Shown here in pieces: positions 57,219 to 64,000 of a DNA stretch of 64,000 bases. Under the pieces are notes generated by a model. That model saw only the letters and a list, made by a program, of their open reading frames with translations, had not been told where the DNA came from and ran no database searches. Position 1 is the first letter of the stretch. Each line of letters opens with the position of its first letter. Origin of the DNA: Lunularia cruciata (lineage: Eukaryota > Streptophyta > Marchantiopsida > Lunulariales > Lunulariaceae); the NCBI GenBank assembly GCA_948567375.1, contig OX419761.1, positions 44,828,501-44,892,500 of the forward strand. Direction: 5' to 3'. The position numbers and the translations under genes are program-made.

Positions 57219-59060
57219 TTAGAAAAAATACAGCAAAGGCCAGGCAGTGGCATCTTGGTCTCCAGCACTAGGATTTAGCTCTATCGAAGGTGCTATATTA
57301 TGGAGGGTATTTATATGAAGATGCAACAAGACCACATAGAGAACACGGCTCTTGCATTTTGACCATTTTCCTTGCAGATATGACAATGTCATCTTACCTG
57401 CAGTGGTTGCTCCTAATGTGATTACCATTGTGATTGTTGTTGTGATTGCTCTACATACAAAAAAGCAAATGGATTACAATGTGTTGATCAAGTAGGTGTG
57501 TTGGGTGTTGTACTATTGCTGGATTTTGCACCTCAAAGATCTTGTCAGAAACTTCTCTTGGGACACACAATAAGGGAGGATGCGGATACGGCATCAGCAG
57601 TTCATATTGTTGTTGGATCTGCTCTATTGAGTCAGCCAAAGGTGCAAGTGCTACAGGTGGGATGTGCATTTTGGATGCTTGTTGTTTTAACCACCAATGT
57701 TGATCAAAGTTGTTGATGGTAAAGGCATTTGCAATAGGAACTTGCACCAATATCCTTTGGATGCGATGCTGACAAGGTATACCCATTGTTAAGGTAAAGA
57801 TGTTGTAACATGGTTTGTCGTGAGGCACCAAAGATTTGTGGTATTTTTTCAAGGCTTGCTTCATGGCATGACAAGAGATGCTTTTCTTATCATTTTCCCA
57901 TAATGATTGCTGAGTTCAATGAGATTATGTGTCTGCTAGATGTGATTAGTCTGATTGAGGTTGTGTTCATGCTCATTGCATGCTCTCTCAAGCAGCAAAT
58001 AGATACAAATCATATCACCGGTGGACACCTGCAACCATTTCTTTAGAGCTACATGAGTAATTGTAGCTCTTGATGTGGTAATATAGCCAAAGTGTTTGCA
58101 GTGGAAAATCCAAGCCAAAATGAAATTTTCCTTGTAGCAAAGCCATGTCATCAAAATGTAGGCAAATATGGCTGCATAGCCATTTTGGAAGAGCTGATCT
58201 GAGTACTCCTTGTAGTCAACTTCTATTCAAGAGTTGATAACAGCTTGCCATGCTCCCATGAACTCTTTCCAAGCATCATTTGAATCAAATGTAGAGAACT
58301 ACTTTGCCAACATATTTTTGTTGATATGCCAAACACATAATATCATGGTTGCATCTAGAAATACTAAGGATATTGCATTCATCAATGCCAATTTGGCAAT
58401 CTATGACAAAAACTACACCATGAGAGTTGATGCTTAGCCGCTAAAAGGATCTCAGCTCATGCATTGCCAGGTGTAGAACTCTTTAGTCTCAAACTGCATA
58501 AAGCAATAGAACATAGTGAATGTTTCATTCATTGTTATGATGCATGTTCCATGCAATAGAGGCATCTGATATTGGTTGGTCTTGTATGCAATGTCAATGG
58601 AAAAGACCTTGTTAGCTGAATATAGTTTGGCAATGTTCTCTATTGACTTAGGGGATAAGAAAAGGCAAGTGAGATTGCTAGCATGGTTGCATTTGATCTC
58701 ATGTTGAATATCTCATAGAATCAAGGTATCCAATCGAGCTTCAATTGTTGTTTTGCTAGCAAATATCCTTCTCTTCTTTGCCTTCTTGATATTGTAAATC
58801 TCTTGAGCTGTTGAGAGGCTAGTTGCATCATGTTAGTGTAAGACACCCAAAAAAACATGAGGTTGTGCTCCAATGCATGTGAACAAATTCAACCTTTGTC
58901 ATGGAGAGGCTCTTGCAGCTAGATATGTAGCCACATTTTCCACCACTTCATGGTTGTGTTCTACATTGGTCACTTTGAATAACCAACTATCACTATCTTT
59001 CTCATGTTTTTAAATAATGAGTTGGAAAGGACACTCTTGGTAGAGTGTGGAGGTACTTTG
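57219..59060 (-). pseudogene. MULE (Mutator-like) transposase relic
   Basis: Reading the - strand from 59060 downward: CPFQLI and VEHNHE with a following ASP region (FAR1-type N-terminus); TIEARLDTLI (about 58730); NKVFSIDIAYKTNQYQMPLL (about 58600), the start of the DDE transposase core; LALMNAI and CVWHINKNMLAK (about 58380-58300); YKENFILAW and ITTSRATITHVALKKWLQVS (58154-57936); then the SWIM-type zinc finger CYNIF...GIPCQH and FDQHWWL (57864-57451). This is the domain order of plant MULE transposases. Many stops and frameshifts break it. Terminal inverted repeats were not located. Confidence 0.68.
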
Positions 59061-59325
59061 AACATGTGCTTGACTGGTGGGCTTACCTCCATGGATGCAA
59101 GTCAAGCATGTGTTTTTAACTAAGCCTCTTGACTTATTTCCAACAGTTTGTGTATGTTGAATCTTTAAGGCATGACCATTTGTCAAAGAAAAGGTTTTTA
59201 CTATGGCTGTGGCTTCCTCAAGAAAATTTTAACATGTGTCTGTGGGTGCAAGGATACACATATGGGAACCAAGAGAAGATTTGTGTTGCATGTTTAAGTG
59301 GAGTGTAAAGAAGAGAGTCAAGAGA

Positions 59326-59329
<4 letters not shown>

Positions 59330-59394
<65 letters not shown>

Positions 59395-59399
59395 TGTGT
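59330..59399. repeat. Compound (AG)n(TG)n microsatellite
   Basis: About 16 AG units followed by about 18 TG units with one interruption (TTTG). Read on the other strand it gives the low-complexity histidine-threonine and serine-leucine ORF, which is not a gene. Confidence 0.9.
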
Positions 59400-59889
59400 G
59401 CTTAGGGGTAGTCTTGCGCCCTCTCATTTATAGATTTGGAAACTTTTTCATTTAGTGATACTTAGTTACTAGTCAATTTGGGTGATTCTACGGCATGCTA
59501 AGAAATTCATACTATTTATTGGTAGGTTAACAATAGGGTTAGCAAGATGAGGTACAAATATTGGCTCCCAAAATTCAAAAGCATAAAATATGCAAATGAA
59601 TCATGTAATTGATACTAGTGCACTAGTCTTGTAATACCCCATCCATAATAGAAAATTTTGAGAGGAGTAAAAGATGATTATTGTATAATAGTCTAAATTT
59701 TGCACTAGTTCAAAACTTAACACCATATCAAAGTATCCTCCTTTTGAATGGATGAATATTATAATGCTTACACTCTTTCCAATTGTAGCCATAAAGAGTA
59801 TTAAGAATGACTAGAGTGTATAAAAATCTTATTAAAAGATCCTTTTGGTTGTGACAATCCTACAATAGTAATCAATTTGTTAATCATCC

Positions 59890-61620
59890 TAACTCCTTAC
59901 TAAATGATTCAATCTCCTTCTTGGATTCAGACACCTTGACTAGAGTGTCCACATTCCTCTTCTTATAAGCTTTGATGTAAAATCCACGCCAAAAAATGAA
60001 TGAAAACATGTAAGATATGGTTCTCCTTTATCCTACATCTCCTTAAGCTTTGCCTTTAGGCCTCCTCTTATGTGCACATGGCTTTGTCCTAGCAACTTCT
60101 TCTTGAGATTTTTTTCTTCTTGCAAAAGAGAGATTATAGTATATTAGATTAATCTAATTTAGTCAAATAAGACATTATCATAAACTAAATCAGATAAGAA
60201 GAGTAAAGAGATAGTAATTTTATAAATCTCAATATAACTTAGTCAAATAATATATTATCACAAACTAAATCAGATACAAAGAAAAAGGAAGGAAAAACAT
60301 ATCAATATTCTTTCAAAGGATGGAGATATAATGTAAAATATTTATGGAGTTCTCACATTCAAGGAAGAGTGTATACTTTGATTGCCTCCTCCCAATCACA
60401 AGTTAATTGTAACTCACATATTGGCCTTTTGATAATCTGCAAGATGTTATCCTTTAGCATTCCTTGTACATATTATCCAAGGTTAAATCTTTTGTGGTAT
60501 TATGCATAAATAGTTGAAGTACTATCTCCTCATAGATATCTTACAGTACTTACAAATAGGACTACTTTATCTACTTTGGTTTCTGCAGTTCACCACCAAA
60601 CTTAGCCTTATGTTCTATGATCATCCCCCACTCCACTTTGCCTACACATTGAAGATCATATATTGAACCACCTAGAGCTTGCCAATTGAGGGGCTATTTG
60701 GAATATGTTGCCTTAATTTTATTCTCTAGAGTAGACCCGGGCTCAATCTTTAGAATCTCTCCAAACCTTTCATCTTCTTGTAGCACTCCTCCACAAACTG
60801 TTGGTATGAGTTTCTAAATTTCTAGATATGGCTCATCTAGAAAAGAATATGTTGATCTTTATTATCATCCATTGTTAGAACTTGAGCCTTTAGCAACATA
60901 GATTCAATAAGAACATAATGCCAAAGAAGCATCAAAAGAGGTCAACTTCAACAAGACCTTTGACTTAGCCATTGTGATTTCCATACATTATATAGTACAT
61001 ACACTTGATGGGGTCTAAAATATTGATTTTACACTTTCTCTCTAGCTTTTCCTTTGGGTCAATCAATCATAACTCTCATAAATTGTGAAAGTGATAACTC
61101 ACCTTCATTTTTCTCTCTACCAAAAAATCTATAAAGTCTTGAAAGGAAGACAATTATCCTTTCTAGTTTGTTTAATTTAGAAAATAAAGATATGAGCAAT
61201 AAATATATTAGCCTTTTCAAGGTATCTACTCTTTGTTACATCTCAAATCCAAGTCTTATCTTAAATAGCCCAAGGATTAAGGTTCCAACTCATCTAACTC
61301 CTTAAATTTGCATAGAACTAAGTAGAGATAGGCTTGTCACCACTCAACAAGATGCCTAAACGTGAAAGTTGTGCCAAAGCCTTGTCATCTTCCAAGGAAG
61401 ATTTTATGCTCTTCTCCACAATTTGCTTAACTATCTTCTTCTTGGTGGAAGAACCACACTCCTCCTCTTTAATCCCTTGTTTTGTGCATCCACATTAGCT
61501 ACAATACTTCATTCTCCAAGGCTTCATAGAACAAGACTTAGGCTCAGCATATGCAATCTCACTAGCTATGTTTCCAATATGGCAATGGTTTTCCTCCTTG
61601 AATAGGGATGAGCCAATTCT
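59890..61620 (-). pseudogene. Unidentified decayed coding region, - strand
   Basis: Several - strand stretches read as protein with isolated stops: about 61600-61330 (EIAYAEPKSCSMKPWRMKYC, then KKKIVKQIVEKSIKSS and LSRLGILLSGDKPIST), about 60830-60600 (IPTVCGGVLQEDERFGEILK and PLNWQALGGSIYDLQCVGK, then VEWGMIIEHKAKFGGELQ), and about 60100-59900 (KPCAHKRRPKGKA). Most stops are TAG or TAA where CAG or CAA would fit. I do not recognise the family; given the setting a transposon protein is the likeliest source. Confidence 0.35.
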
Positions 61621-63309
61621 TGATTAGAAGCTTTTCTTTCAAATTATACTTGATAATCTAACTCTCCATGCAATAGTAACTAAGTAGGCCTTTAGGAATA
61701 CATTGAAAAGAGACATAATCTAACAGAAGAAGAAAATTAGAGGCAAGGTAGAAGCCTAGGCACAGATTTGCACTTGGGATTTTTACATGTAATACAAAGC
61801 TCATCTAAGTTGTAACAAGAAAGACAAAAACAAAGAAACTAGCAAAGATTCCATGAAATTATCAATGAGAACACATTTAATTATCACCAAGAGTGGGAGG
61901 AAAATCCAAGGATTATTAGTTATCTTTGAATATGTGAGACATTGACTTCACATTGAAGAGCACCAAAGTATTGTTAGTGATACACAAGAAAGCTAGAAAT
62001 TCCAAGTTTTGCATGTTCAACTTGATCATGATCCTTCATGAATCAGAAAATTTGGACCATAATATTGGTTTCTTACAAAACCTCCTCAAGAAAAGGTGTT
62101 CATATTGCCAAATTACACCAATTATCCAATTTAATTATTTAATCTATTTATATCCAATAATATCCCATTATATGTCCAAGGCATAAATTTTACAATAAAA
62201 TCCTCAATATAAAATGACATCCATATGAGTTTTCCTTCATCACTTTCAATATTGTAAATGGAATAGCTCAAAAATTGGTAGAAATAATAAGATAAAGTGG
62301 TAGAAAATTTGTGTTTTTTAAGCAGAAAATAAAATTTTTAAAGGAATCCAACAACAAAGTGTAGTGGAAACTAAGTTAAACAAAAATAAACTTTAAGTGA
62401 TAAAATTTTTATCCTCCCCGCATTCCTCCTTATACACTTATATGGGTAGAGGTAATATTTCTTAATAGATTTATTAATCATATATGAATGAACACAAATT
62501 CCCTTTAATTTATGATTTATAATTTCAGATTGTCCAAAACTTTGAGGCTCTAATTGTGCAAACCATCATCTTAATGTTTCAAGATTTTTTGGGAATATTA
62601 AATTAAAGTTAGTTAAGTAATGCAAAGTGGATAACTCTTGATCAATTTATAACAAACTATTGATGTTCATTTTTGGAATTTTCTTGCTTCTATTAAATTG
62701 CTTGTGCATACACTAATATTTCTAGAGCTTTTTAATTTTGGGATATAATATTTCTATATCTAGAGAGTTACACAATTATTTTTGGAATTTAAAATTACTT
62801 AAAGTTTTTCCAACCTAGTATTTAGTAGAGTGAAGAAAATAGCTTGTCCAAAACTACTAGTCAATTGCATGCTATTCCATAATCATTTCACCTCTTCTTC
62901 TAAGATCAAATAACCATACATTAACTCTAGTACAAATTACTAATTTTCATTATCATAATAAATTCAAAGAGTGAATGCAAGGTATTTTAAACATCATTGT
63001 TGGTGTAGATATATTTCTTTTTATACCATGTTCTAGTAAACCAAGTAAAGGTACCTTTTAGGATGTTAAACAAAACACTTTTATAAAGAAACTATGGTCT
63101 TTGTGTTTTGGTGTTTTTATGCATGAGATACAAGGGTTTTGAGGTTACAAAAGGTGCAAGCTCCCATTCTAAATAAATGCAGCTAACTAAAATAAATTTA
63201 GAAGTTATTTTTTGATGTAAAGGAAAAATAATGAGCAATTATAATTTTAAGTAGTCAAGATCTCTCACAAAGAACAAATTACTAAACAATTGTAATATTT
63301 TGAGGACAT
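61621..63309. other. AT-rich intergenic DNA, nothing recognised
   Basis: No ORF with a recognisable domain. Poly-A and poly-T rich stretches dominate. Confidence 0.5.
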
Positions 63310-63895
63310 GAAAACCTCTAAGAGAAACATAAGAGAAGAAACACAAAGCTTCAACACTCAATATTTTGATGCACCAAAGGAGCACATTGTATTTATTATA
63401 TGGCAAAGAGAATCCCCTCAAAGGAAGCTCCACCCTTGGATCAGATACATGGATTGGTAACATGGCAACGAGCTCCACCCTTAGATTAGTTGCATGCATG
63501 GGTGACATGTTGGTCTTTGTCTTATCTAGTTGGTCAAACAAGTTTGACTAGAGAGAATATTTAGAGAATATTATTTTAGGAAGCTTAAAATCACATGGGT
63601 GAGGTATTGTTGTAAATCTCTTGATGGGACAAAAAAATGATGGGAAAAAGAACCAATCCTTAGGAGAAGAGAATATTTCTAATTTTGAGGCCTAATTTAT
63701 CCGATTAAGCCTCTAAAATTGGCTCTTAATTTTTCAAAGTATTTTTGGGTATGCACTATTTGTGCAAGTACTCTTTTTGTGATAATTCTATTTGATCTAT
63801 ATAGTCCATTATATATAATATCCTTCTAGATGTTACCATGTCTATTTTCACCTCTAGATAATATGTCTAGTTATTGGTATTACAACAATCCAACT
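63310..63895 (-). repeat. LTR-like dispersed repeat L, copy 2
   Basis: Aligns with 55440-56190 (CACCAAAGGAGCACA, AAGGAAGCTCCACCC, GGGTGACATGTTGGTC, GGTCAAACAAG; later TTATTGGTATTACA). On the - strand it begins TGTAATACCAATAAC near 63891. It lacks the internal 177-bp duplication of copy 1. The rest of the window (63896-64000) holds nothing recognised. Confidence 0.6.
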
Positions 63896-64000
63896 CTCAA
63901 GCATGGATGCAATGTTATTCTACAAATTCTTGTCATTCAATCAAGAAATTTCTAAATTTGATGATTTATTTCTTGACCATCAAATGTCAAGATATTTGAG

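Noticed and set aside
59218-59427. ORF with histidine-threonine and serine-leucine runs
   Set aside because: It is the (AG)n(TG)n microsatellite read on the - strand.

Overview
The window looks like nuclear DNA of a land plant. It holds plant-type Ty3/gypsy and probable Ty1/copia LTR sequences, hAT and MULE DNA-transposon relics, short GT-AG introns, and one clear host gene, a PTEN phosphatase. A bryophyte, lycophyte or fern seems more likely than a seed plant because of the element types, but that is inference and I cannot name a species.

Region 1 (1-23260) is a nest of two Ty3/gypsy families, all on the + strand. Family A (680-690 bp LTRs, TG...CA) is present three times. A1 (1-3775) is degenerate and runs off the left edge. 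A2 (5649-9813) has a 5' LTR, leader and gag-protease, then stops. A3 (9814-17617) is complete: two 680-bp LTRs with one visible mismatch, a primer-binding site, two leader ORFs and an uninterrupted 1608-residue Gag-Pol. Family B is present as two fragments, B1 (3776-5648) and B2 (17618-22703). B carries a C5 cytosine DNA methyltransferase domain between its aspartic protease and reverse transcriptase, and a PHD finger after its integrase. This is the most unusual content of the window. Every visible A/B junction falls in the protease-methyltransferase part of B. B2 keeps one reading frame for 4.8 kb with 11 in-frame stops. The stops that can be compared with B1, and the rest judged by family motifs, are mostly explained by C-to-T or G-to-A transitions, as expected for decay of methylated DNA.

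Region 2 (23261-36400) is intergenic DNA with repeats: a 160-bp tandem duplication, a dispersed repeat with a GGGGCT-AACCCC core, a 402-bp copia-like solo LTR flanked by GGGGG, a hAT-like transposase relic (27422-29760) broken by a triplicated 67-bp segment, and a near-perfect 27-bp inverted repeat. A few exon-like segments on the - strand at 35.4-36.3 kb are not identified.

Region 3 (36400-40859) is the PTEN gene on the + strand, with a GC-rich, purine-rich upstream region. Seven exons are well supported; an eighth, supplying the start codon, is proposed.

Region 4 (40860-64000) has no gene I can name. The first part (to about 52.6 kb) is mixed sequence with local duplications and exon-like - strand segments. 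The rest is AT-rich and repeat-laden, with a MULE transposase relic on the - strand (57219-59060), an unidentified - strand relic (59890-61620), and a pair of LTR-like repeats (55440-56190 and 63310-63895).
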